A DNA stretch of 64,000 nt from Hymenobacter sediminicola (GTDB taxonomy: Bacteria; Bacteroidota; Bacteroidia; Cytophagales; Hymenobacteraceae), in NCBI RefSeq assembly GCF_014250515.1, contig NZ_CP060202.1, positions 2,663,001-2,727,000 on the forward strand, written 5' to 3'. Under the pieces are notes generated by a model. The model ran no database searches, was not told where the DNA came from, and saw only the letters and a list, made by a program, of their open reading frames with translations. The position numbers and the translations under genes were made by a program. This document shows, one piece after another, positions 53,585 to 63,415 of the stretch (within the stretch, counting starts at the first letter, position 1; each line of letters starts with the position of its first letter).

Positions 53585-54058
53585 TTAGGGCTTTTCCCAG
53601 GCTTTGCGCGCCGACTTCACCTGTTTCTTGAGCTGCTTGGAGTATTTGTCGATGGCCGCCATTTCTACTACCAGCGGGCCAGAAACCGGGGGCGTCACTT
53701 CCAACTCGGAGTAGCCGGCATAGCTTACATGCAGTACCGGCGCCTGATGGGTAGTTTTCAGAATGAACATGCCAGCGGAATTGGTGATGGACGACTGCCG
53801 CTCATCCTGCCGCAACGACACTGTGACACCGGCCAAGGGTTTGCCGCTTTGGTTCTGCACGTTCCCGGTAATTACGCGCACTACGGGCTCAGCAGGCAGC
53901 GTCTCCGCAAGTTGTGGCGGCGTGCTTTCCAGGGTTTCTGCGGCGGGCTGCGGCTCTGTTTTCTTGGCAGGTGCCGTTGCTGGCCGGGCCACAGGTTGCT
54001 GGGCCAGCACCAGGTGCGGCAACAGAAACAGTACTGTGTAAAGAAGGAAATTTCTCAT
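53585..54058 (-). CDS. Exported protein with carboxypeptidase-regulatory-like domain
   Basis: 157 residues from ATG 54058 (MRNFLLYTVLFLLPHLVLA-Q). The signal peptide is followed by a Pro/Ala/Thr/Glu-rich linker (about 22-70), then a carboxypeptidase-regulatory-like beta-sandwich (VITGNVQNQSGKPLAGVTVSLRQDERQSSITNSAGMFIL), the same fold that begins many SusC-like receptors. The Lys-rich tail follows (KQLKKQVKSARKAWEKP). A full SusC/D is not present, so this is a stand-alone exported protein. Function unknown. Confidence 0.78.
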   Translation of the reverse strand: MRNFLLYTVLFLLPHLVLAQQPVARPATAPAKKTEPQPAAETLESTPPQLAETLPAEPVVRVITGNVQNQSGKPLAGVTVSLRQDERQSSITNSAGMFILKTTHQAPVLHVSYAGYSELEVTPPVSGPLVVEMAAIDKYSKQLKKQVKSARKAWEKP

Positions 54059-54262
54059 AATAGAACCCTGGAAACGGAACAACAGAAGAAGTTGGCAGGG
54101 AAAATACAAAAATGAATTCAACTTTTTGGGCCGTCAATAGTATATCCTCTTTTTTAGTGATTAAGCACCAGAACAGCCCAAATGTTGGTCTCGGCTGGTT
54201 CAATTCACCTTACTGACTGCGTCATTCTATTGTAAGTAAACGCAGAAAGGCTGCTGTTGGAT

Positions 54263-54293
54263 TTTGGCTGGGTCCGGTCGGTTCGTAGCTTTG
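54263..54293 (+). promoter_or_regulatory. Promoter of guaA, apparently leaderless
   Basis: TTTG at 54263-54266, a 19-base spacer and TAGCTTTG at 54286-54293 match the Bacteroidota consensus exactly. The ATG begins at 54298, about where transcription should start (54299), judging from the SRP RNA promoter. The mRNA would then have no leader. Confidence 0.7.
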
Positions 54294-54297
54294 TGCT

Positions 54298-55830
54298 ATG
54301 CCTCAACAAATCCTGATTCTCGATTTTGGGTCGCAGTACACCCAACTCATTGCCCGGCGCATCCGGGAATTGAATGTCTACTGCGAAATCCATCCGTATA
54401 ACCACGCCCCGGACCTCACTGAGGATATCCGGGGCGTTGTGCTTTCGGGCTCGCCGTGTTCCGTGCGCGACGCCGACTCGCCCAACCCTGACCTGAGCCG
54501 CTACCTGGGCCGCGTGCCGGTGCTGGGCGTGTGCTATGGCGCGCAGCTGCTGGCTCAGCAGCAGGGCGGCGAGGTGCTGCCCGCCACCATTCGGGAGTAT
54601 GGCCGCGCCCGCCTGGCGCGCGTGCACCACGAAAGCCCGCTGCTGCATGGTGTGCCCACCGAGTCACAGGTCTGGATGTCGCACGGCGACACCATCAAGA
54701 CCCTGCCGACTGGGTTTGATATCATTGCCAGCACGCCGGAAGTGGCGGTAGCCGCCTTCAAAATTGGGGGGCAGGAAACCTACGGCATTCAGTTTCACCC
54801 CGAAGTCACGCACTCGACGGATGGCAAAACGCTGCTCCAGAACTTCGTGGTGAACATCTGCGGGCTGGACCAGAGCTGGACGCCAGAGCACTTCGTGGAC
54901 AGCATGGTGGAAACGCTGCAGCGCACCATCGGCGAGGAAGACCAGGTGATTCTGGGCCTCTCGGGCGGCGTGGATTCCAGCGTGGCAGCGTTGCTGCTGC
55001 ACAAGGCAATTGGCAAGCGCCTGCACGGCATTTTCGTGAACAACGGGCTGCTGCGCAAGGACGAGTACGAAGACGTGCTGCACTCCTACAAAGACCTGGG
55101 CCTTAACGTGCGCGGCGTGGATGCCTCGCAAGAATTCTACGCGGCCCTCACCGGCCTGACGGACCCCGAGCTGAAGCGCAAAGCCATTGGGCGTACCTTT
55201 ATTGAGGTGTTTGACCGCGAAGCGCAAAAAGTAGACGGCGCCCGCTGGCTAGCTCAGGGCACCATCTACCCCGATGTGATTGAGTCGGTGTCGGTGAAGG
55301 GTCCGGCCGTAACCATCAAGAGCCACCACAACGTGGGCGGGCTGCCCGAGAAGATGAACCTGCGCATTGTGGAGCCGCTGCGGGCACTGTTCAAGGATGA
55401 AGTGCGCGAAGTGGGCCATACGCTGGAGTTGCCGGTGAATATTCTGCACCGCCACCCCTTCCCAGGCCCCGGCCTAGGCATCCGCATCCTCGGTGACATC
55501 ACGCCCGAGAAAGTAGACCTGCTGCAGCGCGCCGATGCCATCTTCATCAACGGCCTGAAAGAGCACGGCCTCTACGAAAAAGTATGGCAAGCCGGCGTGA
55601 TGCTGCTGCCCGTGCAGAGCGTGGGCGTAATGGGCGACGAGCGGACCTACGAGCGGGTAGTAGCCCTGCGCGCCGTGACCAGCGTGGATGGCATGACCGC
55701 CGACTGGGCCCACCTGCCCTACGAGTTCCTGGCTGACGTGAGCAACAAAATCATCAACCAAGTGCGCGGCATCAACCGCGTGGTCTACGACATCAGCTCC
55801 AAGCCACCGGCTACCATTGAGTGGGAATAA
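54298..55830 (+). CDS. guaA: GMP synthase (glutamine-hydrolysing)
   Basis: 510 residues, normal length. The class I glutamine amidotransferase domain has its catalytic Cys79 (LGVCYGAQ) and His/Glu in [12 protein letters not shown]. The ATP-pyrophosphatase domain starts with [16 protein letters not shown] at about 218 (SGGVDS P-loop). The C-terminal dimerisation domain follows ([25 protein letters not shown]). It converts XMP to GMP in the cytoplasm. A possible leaderless promoter precedes it and a terminator follows. Confidence 0.97.
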   Translation: MPQQILILDFGSQYTQLIARRIRELNVYCEIHPYNHAPDLTEDIRGVVLSGSPCSVRDADSPNPDLSRYLGRVPVLGVCYGAQLLAQQQGGEVLPATIREYGRARLARVHHESPLLHGVPTESQVWMSHGDTIKTLPTGFDIIASTPEVAVAAFKIGGQETYGIQFHPEVTHSTDGKTLLQNFVVNICGLDQSWTPEHFVDSMVETLQRTIGEEDQVILGLSGGVDSSVAALLLHKAIGKRLHGIFVNNGLLRKDEYEDVLHSYKDLGLNVRGVDASQEFYAALTGLTDPELKRKAIGRTFIEVFDREAQKVDGARWLAQGTIYPDVIESVSVKGPAVTIKSHHNVGGLPEKMNLRIVEPLRALFKDEVREVGHTLELPVNILHRHPFPGPGLGIRILGDITPEKVDLLQRADAIFINGLKEHGLYEKVWQAGVMLLPVQSVGVMGDERTYERVVALRAVTSVDGMTADWAHLPYEFLADVSNKIINQVRGINRVVYDISSKPPATIEWE

Positions 55831-55857
55831 GGGAGTAAGCGGAATTTTTCTGCGAAG

Positions 55858-55892
55858 AAAACGGCTGCCGGCTTAGTGCCGGCGGCCGTTTT
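55858..55892. terminator. Bidirectional terminator after guaA
   Basis: AAAACGGCTGCCGGC at 55858-55872 pairs with GCCGGCGGCCGTTTT at 55878-55892 (one G-T pair). It lies between convergent genes. Confidence 0.88.
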
Positions 55893-55895
55893 GCT

Positions 55896-57785
55896 TTACT
55901 TGGTTTTTTCGCGCAGTTCCAGCAGCGCCTGAGCATTGATATAATACACCGCGCCATCCTTACTCTGCTCCCGGTTTAGATTGCGCAGGTATAGGTGTAG
56001 TTGAATACCGTCGGTGGCGGCATGGAGAGTCAGGCCTTTAGCCGGCAGCTCGATAGAACGCTCCGGGTTGGTGCCGTATACACGAACAAGGGAGTCGGCG
56101 GTGGCTCCGGGAGTCAAGGTAAGGCGGGTCTGCCAGCTACTATCGGTGCGGAGTTGCTGCAGGAGTAGCTGGCGGCCATAGTGCTGGGCCAGCAGGCGAT
56201 ACGTACCTTCCAGTATATTGAAAGTTGTGGCTACTTCCTCTGCAGGCGGATTGTACATGCTCGACTCTATATTGTTGAGCCAGTAGCGCCCGTTACCTAA
56301 TGGCCAGACCTTGTCCTCTTCGTGCTGGAAATTGGCTGACCGTATGGCCACGGCTTCCGTGACTGCGGAATTTGTGGAGGCAATACCGCTTACCTGTTCT
56401 ATCCGGTTAGCGGCCCAATGTCGGCGCGTCCAGTTATCGGCATCGTTCAGAGAATCAGGCAAGGCTAAGCTGGCAGCAAACAGGGGCTGCAGTTGGTGAG
56501 CGGCTTCCCGCTGCGTGAAGTAGTAAAAGATGGAGGATAACCGTGTATGCACCGTTTCCGGTAAGTTGGGCACCCGTTGACTGGCTCCATCCAGCTTACC
56601 GTTTTGCAGCAGCTTGTATTGAGCGGTTAGTTCAACCAGCTGGTTTAGCTGGCTCCGTTCGGACACGGCAAAGGCGCTCAACGGGCCCGCTGAAGCCACA
56701 AACGCCACTGCTGCCAGCGAGGCCGGAATCCAGATGATGCCCCGCCCCTGCCGCCACAGAAAATACGCCGCTATAACGCCCAGCCACACAGCCAGCACCA
56801 GTACAAAGTAGCGTTCCTCGGTGATGCCATACGCTTGCACGCGGGTACCAATGGCCACGAACAGCAACGCCAGCAGCGGAAACAGCGCCCGGTAGAACCA
56901 GCGGGCAAACGTACGAATCCAGGTGTTTTCGGCGGCGTTGCGAATAGGATGAATCAGCAGCAGCGCGAAAATACCGGCCACTGAAAACGCCAGAATCAAG
57001 GTAGAAACCCAGCCTTTTGGCAGCGTCCAGAGCACCACAATACGGGCCAGATAGGCATACAGAATACCTAGGTATAGTACCACCAGCGGCAGCAGCACAA
57101 ACTGCGTGAACAGCTTCAGCCCCTTTGGATAGGCAGTTTCCTGCTCTAGCGCCGCCCAGTCATGTGGCACGCCGGCCAGAAAAAACCAGGTATTGAATAC
57201 GGTAGCCATAACCGTGAACAGATGCTCGTAGATATGCCGGTCGAGCTTAATGTCAAACAGGTTTTCTACTGCTACCAGCGCCAGTGCACAGCCAGCAAAC
57301 AACACCCCGGAATACAGTCCGCCGGTCAGGATACGTAAAAACAGGGTTTCATTATAGCGCCAGAAGCCGGGCGTGTCGGCCTCGCGGCGCAGTTCGGGCA
57401 GGTAGGGCACCACGGCCACCAGTAGGTGCAGGCCCAGCAGCAACAAAGCCAGTCGCGACGCCCATATTATGGTAGGGTCTGTAGGGCAGAGCCAATACCA
57501 TAGCCCCAGCAACGCTACGGCCCCGGCGGCAACTAGCACGCGCCCCAGCCGCGTCCAGCTGTACCGTTCTCCAGCCAGAGCCACACTCAGCGTGAGCGGT
57601 AGCCCTAAGGCCGCCGCCGACAGCGTCGGAAACAGCCAGTCCAAGACAGCTTTTTCTTTGTAATCGAGCCGCTGATAGTAGATGGCTACTGCGCCCAGCA
57701 ACAGGCTACAGCATAGCGTAAGCGGGAAACGGCGAACCACACGGACGGCTTCGGTAGCCAGACGCTGCAGAGAGGGAAGTTGCAT
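55896..57785 (-). CDS. DUF4153-domain integral membrane protein
   Basis: 629 residues from ATG 57785. The first 400 residues hold about ten or more transmembrane helices (LVVLYLGILYAYLARIVVLWTLP). The C-terminal 230 residues are soluble and probably extracytoplasmic or cytoplasmic (NKLDGASQRVPNLPETVHTRL, AVYYINAQALLELREK). DUF4153 proteins are widespread in Bacteroidota and have no established function. No partner genes suggest a role. Confidence 0.88.
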   Translation of the reverse strand: MQLPSLQRLATEAVRVVRRFPLTLCCSLLLGAVAIYYQRLDYKEKAVLDWLFPTLSAAALGLPLTLSVALAGERYSWTRLGRVLVAAGAVALLGLWYWLCPTDPTIIWASRLALLLLGLHLLVAVVPYLPELRREADTPGFWRYNETLFLRILTGGLYSGVLFAGCALALVAVENLFDIKLDRHIYEHLFTVMATVFNTWFFLAGVPHDWAALEQETAYPKGLKLFTQFVLLPLVVLYLGILYAYLARIVVLWTLPKGWVSTLILAFSVAGIFALLLIHPIRNAAENTWIRTFARWFYRALFPLLALLFVAIGTRVQAYGITEERYFVLVLAVWLGVIAAYFLWRQGRGIIWIPASLAAVAFVASAGPLSAFAVSERSQLNQLVELTAQYKLLQNGKLDGASQRVPNLPETVHTRLSSIFYYFTQREAAHQLQPLFAASLALPDSLNDADNWTRRHWAANRIEQVSGIASTNSAVTEAVAIRSANFQHEEDKVWPLGNGRYWLNNIESSMYNPPAEEVATTFNILEGTYRLLAQHYGRQLLLQQLRTDSSWQTRLTLTPGATADSLVRVYGTNPERSIELPAKGLTLHAATDGIQLHLYLRNLNREQSKDGAVYYINAQALLELREKTK

Positions 57786-57932
57786 AAATAGAGCAGGGAA
57801 TAAGGGCGGCAAGAAACGTACTTATTGGGCTTCTTTCCTATTTTCCTGCTGAGCTACCGGCGGCCGTATCAACGCGGCGCTTTCTGCGTACTAGCAAAGC
57901 ACTGGCTGTAAACTTCTGCCCTCCTACCCCTT

Positions 57933-60900
57933 ATGAAAAGACCTTCGCTTCGTCAATTTCTGGCTATTTCTGTGCTGGGATTGGTGCTGACGTTGGTAGG
58001 AACGGCCTGGGTGCTGGGCACACGCTGGGGCCAGCGGCAGCTAGAGAAGCTCATTCGGGAGCGGGTATCGCGCAACTCCGACTTGGTGCTGGCGCCCTTT
58101 GAAGTGGACATTTCGGCATTGCGCCACTTCCCGCATTTCACCGTTTCGCTGCGGCACGTGCTGCTCACCGATACTTCGTTTGGGCGGGCGGTACCGGTGC
58201 TCCGGGTGGGGCAAGTAGATGCGCGGCTGGAGCTGAGCCACATCTGGCGCGGCGAGTTCCGGATGAGCCACCTGACACTGCGCGATGCTGAGTTCCGGCA
58301 GCTGACCGACTCGCTCGGGCGCGACTGGGGCCTGCGTGGTAAAGGACCGCGCCGCAACACGCCCAGCATACCGCCCAACTTCGACCTCGACTCCCTGGTA
58401 TTGGTGAACGTGAGCGTGCAGGACCGCAACGAGTTGCACAATGGCGGCTTCGATGCCTATGTGCGGCAGGGCCGGCTCGTGGTGCAGGTGCGCAAAGGCC
58501 TCGCCCATACCACAGGCACCCTGGATGGGCAACTCAACTACCTGCGCAGCGGACGTGGCAATCTGTTCCAGAACGAGCCAGTTGTGGCCCAGATTCGCTA
58601 CCGTTACGACTTTCGGCGGCGCGAAGGCACTTTTCTGCGTACCCGCGCCACGCTCAACGGCGACACGGTGCTGGTAAATGGCACCCACCGGGGCGCGGCG
58701 CCCAATGAACCCCGCGGTACCCGCCTCAACCTGCAATTTGAGGGCAAGCAGCCGCTACTGGAAGTGCTACACGTGGCGCTGCCCACCAGCCTCGACCATT
58801 TTCTGGATGACGCCCGCAGCCCCAGCCACGCCCATATCCGGTACAGCATCCGGGGCATCAGTGGCCCCACTACGCGGCCTCGTACCGTTCTTCGCTTTGC
58901 CCTGCGCAACGCCCAGGTGCAGTGGGCCGATTCGGCGCGGAGGATACAGCGCTGGGATGCGCGCGGCGTGTTTGATAACGGCCCCAGCCACTCACCCCGC
59001 ACCACCAGCCTCTCGTTTGAGCAGTGCCGTATCTACTCGAAAGCCGGGGAGCTGGACGCCTCACTCACGGTATCTGACTTTACACGCCCGCGCCTGCAAG
59101 GGCACGTGCGGGGCCGTACCGAGCTGCAGACGCTGGCTTCTGTGGTGGTACCTACCCTCTGGCGTGCCCGCCGAGGCGAGGCCACCATTGACCTGAAACT
59201 GGACGGCACACTGCCTGAAATACCAGACCGTGCTTCCCGCCGCGCGCTGCGCGCCGACACGCTGTTGCCACCCATTGCGGCCCGCGGTACTGTACAGCTC
59301 GAAAATGCGTCCTTCACTATTCCGAGGCGGCAAGCTGATATGACAGGGCTCAACGTGCGTATCCGGCTACGCGACAGTCTATGGACGCTGGAAAACTTGG
59401 CAGGACAGCTGAATGGAATGCAGGTGCGGGCCAATGCTACTACCACGTATCTGCTGGCCTATTTCAGCGGGCAACACCCGACCACAAACGTAACAGGCAC
59501 TTTTGAAGTAGACGAGTTGCGCACCAGAGAATTGCAGCGGCTGCTGGCGGCCCCGCACGGCCGAAACCGACCCGCCCAGCGAGCCGCACGCCTAGGCCGC
59601 ACGCCCAACCAGGAGTTGGCAACTAAGGCCATGAACTTGCTGCCACCGGGCCTGCGCCTCAACATTCGGCTACGCTGCGGGCTACTGATACTGGCCTCCG
59701 ATACGCTGGAGCAGCTGGCAGCTACAGTACGCCACAACGGGCGCTATGTGCAGCTCCGTGACCTGCACGTGCGCGTATGGGGCGGGCAAGTGAGTGGCGT
59801 AGTAAGCTGGCCGACTGATACGCTCAATCTGCAGCCCGTAGCGGCCCGGCTGGCGGTGCAGTTTCCTTCCCTCAACTACCAACAGCTGCTGGCCCGTGTA
59901 ACGCGCCCTTCGCGCCGCGCCCCTGGTGCCCCCAAGGACCCTACCCTGCGCGAAGTGCTGCTGGCTGCCAACGGACAGGCAACTGTGGTGGTAAATGAAT
60001 TGGTGCTGCCCGGCAACAACAACCTGCGCAATGTGCGTCTGCGCATCGATAAAAAGGGTCCCAGCTTCCTGATTCCGGCGCTTTCCTTCCGCTCCAGCTC
60101 GGGCGGCACCGGGCAGCTCAGTGCCAGCGCCCGCCTCAAGGGCACGCAGCTACTCAATGCCCGCGCCGACCTCAACCTGCGCTACGCTACCCTCGATGTG
60201 CAGCATCTGCTGCAACTACTGGCCTCTTTGAGCACCATTCCCTCGCCAAACGACGATGCCCCGCGCCGCCGCCCTACCCGTACGCCCGGCGCCTCCTCTC
60301 CTTTTCTTGACGGCACCGTGACCGGCCGGGTAAACGTAGCCGCTGACCAGATCCGGTACGGGGCCTTGCGGGGTAGTCAGTTTAAATTGGTGAGTAGCCT
60401 GGATGCAGGTGCAGCGCGGTTAGAGCAGTGTTCATTACAGGCGTTCGGTGGAAACATTTCGTTGCGTGGCGTATTGCAGACCAACGCTGGCGCCAATTCC
60501 CACCCGCTGCATGCCCAACTCCGCCTGAACCGTATTCAGCTACCGGAGCTGTTTGGGCTGGCTACCGGTCTTGGCCTAGATGTGCTGGCTCCTGAGAACA
60601 TTAGGGGTACTATGGATGGCGAAACTGACCTGCATACCTCCCTCGACAATGCTTTTCTTCCCAAGCTCAGCCAAACCCAGGCTTTCCTCAAAACGCAACT
60701 CCATGACCTGGAATTGCTGAACGTGGAAGCCTTGATGGAAGCCCTGAAATTCATGCGGGAAGAGCGCACCAGCCACCTTTACTTTGAACCCGTGAGCCCC
60801 CGGTTTGTGCTGGATGGCGGCCGTCTGCTGATTCCGAACCTGCAGCTCAATAGCAACCTCACGGATATGGACGTGAGCGGAGAATACTACCTCACCGGCC

Positions 60901-61172
60901 AGGCCAACCTATATGTGGGCTTGAGTCCCTTACAGGCGCTGTTCGGCAACAATGAAAAGCGAATTGCCCGTATTCAGAGCGGAGAAGCTGCCCAGCGTCG
61001 CAGCCGGGGCCTTGTTTACCTGAACCTGAGCCGAACTACGCCCGGCAGCCGCTACAAGGTGCGCCCCTTCCAGAAGCAGGAACAACGCCAGAACAAGGAC
61101 GCAATGCTGCTGGAATATCAGGAGCTGCTCCGCACCCAGAAGCTGGATACCACGCTTCGCCTGCTGCAATAG
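57933..61172 (+). CDS. AsmA-family protein
   Basis: 1,079 residues. One N-terminal transmembrane helix (AISVLGLVLTLVGTAWVLG) anchors a large periplasmic part. The first region (RERVSRNSDLVLAPFEVDISALRHFPHFTVSLRHVLLTD) matches the AsmA N-terminal beta-groove, and the C-terminal part (ATGLGLDVLAPENIRGTMDGETDL, DVSGEYYLTGQANLYVGLSPLQALFGNNEKR) is AsmA_2-like. Such proteins bridge inner and outer membranes and are linked to phospholipid transport or outer-membrane homeostasis. Tail-to-tail with the kinase gene, 12 bases apart. Confidence 0.9.
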   Translation: MKRPSLRQFLAISVLGLVLTLVGTAWVLGTRWGQRQLEKLIRERVSRNSDLVLAPFEVDISALRHFPHFTVSLRHVLLTDTSFGRAVPVLRVGQVDARLELSHIWRGEFRMSHLTLRDAEFRQLTDSLGRDWGLRGKGPRRNTPSIPPNFDLDSLVLVNVSVQDRNELHNGGFDAYVRQGRLVVQVRKGLAHTTGTLDGQLNYLRSGRGNLFQNEPVVAQIRYRYDFRRREGTFLRTRATLNGDTVLVNGTHRGAAPNEPRGTRLNLQFEGKQPLLEVLHVALPTSLDHFLDDARSPSHAHIRYSIRGISGPTTRPRTVLRFALRNAQVQWADSARRIQRWDARGVFDNGPSHSPRTTSLSFEQCRIYSKAGELDASLTVSDFTRPRLQGHVRGRTELQTLASVVVPTLWRARRGEATIDLKLDGTLPEIPDRASRRALRADTLLPPIAARGTVQLENASFTIPRRQADMTGLNVRIRLRDSLWTLENLAGQLNGMQVRANATTTYLLAYFSGQHPTTNVTGTFEVDELRTRELQRLLAAPHGRNRPAQRAARLGRTPNQELATKAMNLLPPGLRLNIRLRCGLLILASDTLEQLAATVRHNGRYVQLRDLHVRVWGGQVSGVVSWPTDTLNLQPVAARLAVQFPSLNYQQLLARVTRPSRRAPGAPKDPTLREVLLAANGQATVVVNELVLPGNNNLRNVRLRIDKKGPSFLIPALSFRSSSGGTGQLSASARLKGTQLLNARADLNLRYATLDVQHLLQLLASLSTIPSPNDDAPRRRPTRTPGASSPFLDGTVTGRVNVAADQIRYGALRGSQFKLVSSLDAGAARLEQCSLQAFGGNISLRGVLQTNAGANSHPLHAQLRLNRIQLPELFGLATGLGLDVLAPENIRGTMDGETDLHTSLDNAFLPKLSQTQAFLKTQLHDLELLNVEALMEALKFMREERTSHLYFEPVSPRFVLDGGRLLIPNLQLNSNLTDMDVSGEYYLTGQANLYVGLSPLQALFGNNEKRIARIQSGEAAQRRSRGLVYLNLSRTTPGSRYKVRPFQKQEQRQNKDAMLLEYQELLRTQKLDTTLRLLQ

Positions 61173-61184
61173 CCGTCCATTATA

Positions 61185-63284
61185 CTAAGCCGGTAGCACC
61201 AGCGTAAACTCCGTGTAGTTGCCTTCTTCCGTTTCTACTTGCAGCACTCCGCCATGCCCTTTCGTGACGATATCGTGGGCCAGTGATAAGCCTAGGCCCG
61301 TTCCTTGGCCGGTGGGTTTGGTAGTGAAAAAGGGGGTAAAAATCTGCTGTTTCACTGCCGCCGACATACCCGTACCATTGTCGCGCACCCGAATCTCAAT
61401 CTGGCTGCCCACACGGCGGCTGCTTACATGGAGCACAGGTGCATAGTCTGCGCCGAGCTGCGCTTGGCGGGCGGCCAGCGCGTGAAAGGCATTGGTGAAC
61501 AGGTTGAGCAGTACCCGGCCTATCTCCGTGCGCACCAGCTGCGCCTCCTGCACCGACTCATCCAGCTCTGTACGCAGTGTTGCCTGAAAGCCGTGGTTTC
61601 TGGCCTGCATTTCCTGATAAGCCAACCGCAGATTCTCTTCTATCAACTCATTTACCCGTACCAGTTCGTGCTGGCTGGTGCCGGTACGGGCGTGCGTCAG
61701 CATGTCGGTGATGATGGAGGAAGCACGCTGCCCGTGCTGGCTGATTTCCTGCAGGTTTTGTTTGAGGCCCGCCAGAATCTCCTGTTTTAAACCATCCGTC
61801 GCGCCTAGTGTTGGCACGGCGCGCGTGCTGTCTTGGTCGAGCATAGCGACGCTGACTTCCGCGAAATTCTTCATGAAATGCAGCGGATTCTGCAACTCAT
61901 GCGCAATACCAGCTGACAGTTCACCTACAAACGCCCATTTCTCAGCCGCTACCAACTGCTGCTGGGTAGCCAGCAAATCAGCCTGTTTCTGTTCCAGCAA
62001 GGCATAAGCGCGCTGCTTCTGGCGGTTGCTGCGCCACAGCACCACGCTTAGCCCAGCCACCGCCCCCAGTCCCACCAACGACACCACCAAAAGCCACTGC
62101 TGCTGCTGGTTTTTCTGCCGGATCAGCTGCTCGTTGCGGGTCAGTTGGCTAATTCGGGTTTGCCGGCGGTCCAGCTCGTAGCTGTACTGCAGAGCGGCAA
62201 TGCGCCGAATAAGCTCACGGCTGCTGAGGCTGTCCTGATAGGTACCGTACAGAGTCTGGTACCGGTAAGCATCCGGAAAATGCCCGAGCCGTACGCTGGC
62301 CTGGGTAAGCACTTCGCTCACATCTCGGATATTCTCTTTCACGCCGCTGCGCAGGCTGGCCTGCAGGCTGGCTTTGCCATAGATCAGGGCACTATCGGGG
62401 CGGTTGGTATGCAGGTGGGCGCGGGCCAGCACGAGCTGGGTCCAGGGTAGATAGCCGACTACGTCCAGCTGCCGGAGCTGGTGCAGCACCCGGTAGCTGT
62501 AAGCAAAGGCTTTGGGGTAGTTTCCTAACCGCTCCTCCATATCCGCCACATTCATTTCCTCTACCAGAAAGCCAGGCTCATCACCCAACTGGCGTGTCAG
62601 AGTAGCATCCTGCTGGTAATAGCGGCGGGCACTATCCCAGTTGCCCTGTGTGCGGTATAAGTCGCCGAGGCCGCGCAGGCCCTGCGACACTCCCGGCTGA
62701 TTGTGGTGGTGCCGGGACAGTTGTAGGCACCGCTCCAGATACTCGCGCGCCTTCTCATACTCACCTACCTCCGTACTGATAATGCCCATCTGCGCGTTCA
62801 TCAGCACCAGCCAATGCGGGTCTTTCAGACGCTCAGCCAGAGTTAGGGCTTGCTGGGCATGGTCCAGCGCCTGCGTATAGTTTCCTTGGCCGGAGAAGAT
62901 ATAGGCCAGATTGTAGGTGCAAGCCAGCTGGTTGCGCAGGTCGCCGATTTCAGAAAAAGCCTGGCGAGCCTGCTGCGTATAGAGCTGGGCCGGGCCGTAT
63001 TCATTGCGTTTGCGGTAATAAAAGCCGAGTCCAAGCTGCGCTTTTGCTTCGCCGAAACGGTAATGTAGGCCCTGAGCCAGCTGCAGGGCATCCTCGAAAG
63101 AAGCGCGCGACTCGCGGGGCGCTTTGGAACGCTGCTCAAATGCCAACTCGTTCAGCCGGTTTACTCGCGTCGTATCAGCCTGTGGGTGCGCCTGCACTTT
63201 TGCCCGCAGTTGCTCGAGCTTGGGCGTTTGAGCGCCTGCTGCTGAAGCAGTCAGCAAAATCAACAACAAAATGCAGGATTTCAA
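61185..63284 (-). CDS. Sensor histidine kinase with extracytoplasmic TPR domain
   Basis: 699 residues from TTG 63284 (MKSCILLLILL), a start chosen because a -7 element ending at 63323 would place transcription after the upstream GTG 63368. The N-terminal signal segment is followed by tetratricopeptide repeats (about residues 20-370), a transmembrane helix (about 397-417), a linker coiled coil and the histidine kinase core. The phosphorylated His462 (AGIAHELQNPL), the N box (VLLNLFTNAFHALA), DNGTGM, FTPFFTTKPTGQGTGLGLSL and the G box are intact. Signals sensed by the TPR part are unknown. No response regulator is adjacent. Confidence 0.92.
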   Translation of the reverse strand: MKSCILLLILLTASAAGAQTPKLEQLRAKVQAHPQADTTRVNRLNELAFEQRSKAPRESRASFEDALQLAQGLHYRFGEAKAQLGLGFYYRKRNEYGPAQLYTQQARQAFSEIGDLRNQLACTYNLAYIFSGQGNYTQALDHAQQALTLAERLKDPHWLVLMNAQMGIISTEVGEYEKAREYLERCLQLSRHHHNQPGVSQGLRGLGDLYRTQGNWDSARRYYQQDATLTRQLGDEPGFLVEEMNVADMEERLGNYPKAFAYSYRVLHQLRQLDVVGYLPWTQLVLARAHLHTNRPDSALIYGKASLQASLRSGVKENIRDVSEVLTQASVRLGHFPDAYRYQTLYGTYQDSLSSRELIRRIAALQYSYELDRRQTRISQLTRNEQLIRQKNQQQQWLLVVSLVGLGAVAGLSVVLWRSNRQKQRAYALLEQKQADLLATQQQLVAAEKWAFVGELSAGIAHELQNPLHFMKNFAEVSVAMLDQDSTRAVPTLGATDGLKQEILAGLKQNLQEISQHGQRASSIITDMLTHARTGTSQHELVRVNELIEENLRLAYQEMQARNHGFQATLRTELDESVQEAQLVRTEIGRVLLNLFTNAFHALAARQAQLGADYAPVLHVSSRRVGSQIEIRVRDNGTGMSAAVKQQIFTPFFTTKPTGQGTGLGLSLAHDIVTKGHGGVLQVETEEGNYTEFTLVLPA

Positions 63285-63322
63285 AGCAAATAAGCCGTTT
63301 GGAACAGTAGCGTTGAGCTTTA

Positions 63323-63330
63323 CAAAGCTA
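63323..63330 (-). promoter_or_regulatory. -7 promoter element of the histidine kinase gene
   Basis: The minus strand reads TAGCTTTG at 63330-63323, fitting TAnnTTTG. The start near 63317 lies upstream of TTG 63284 but downstream of GTG 63368. No -33 element was seen. Confidence 0.5.
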
Positions 63331-63415
63331 CCATTTTCCCTGTTGCTACCCAGCACTCCTGGCGGCACGATCAGGCTGGTCAGGCAACGGTCGGACTATA
63401 GCATCGGTTGGCGCT

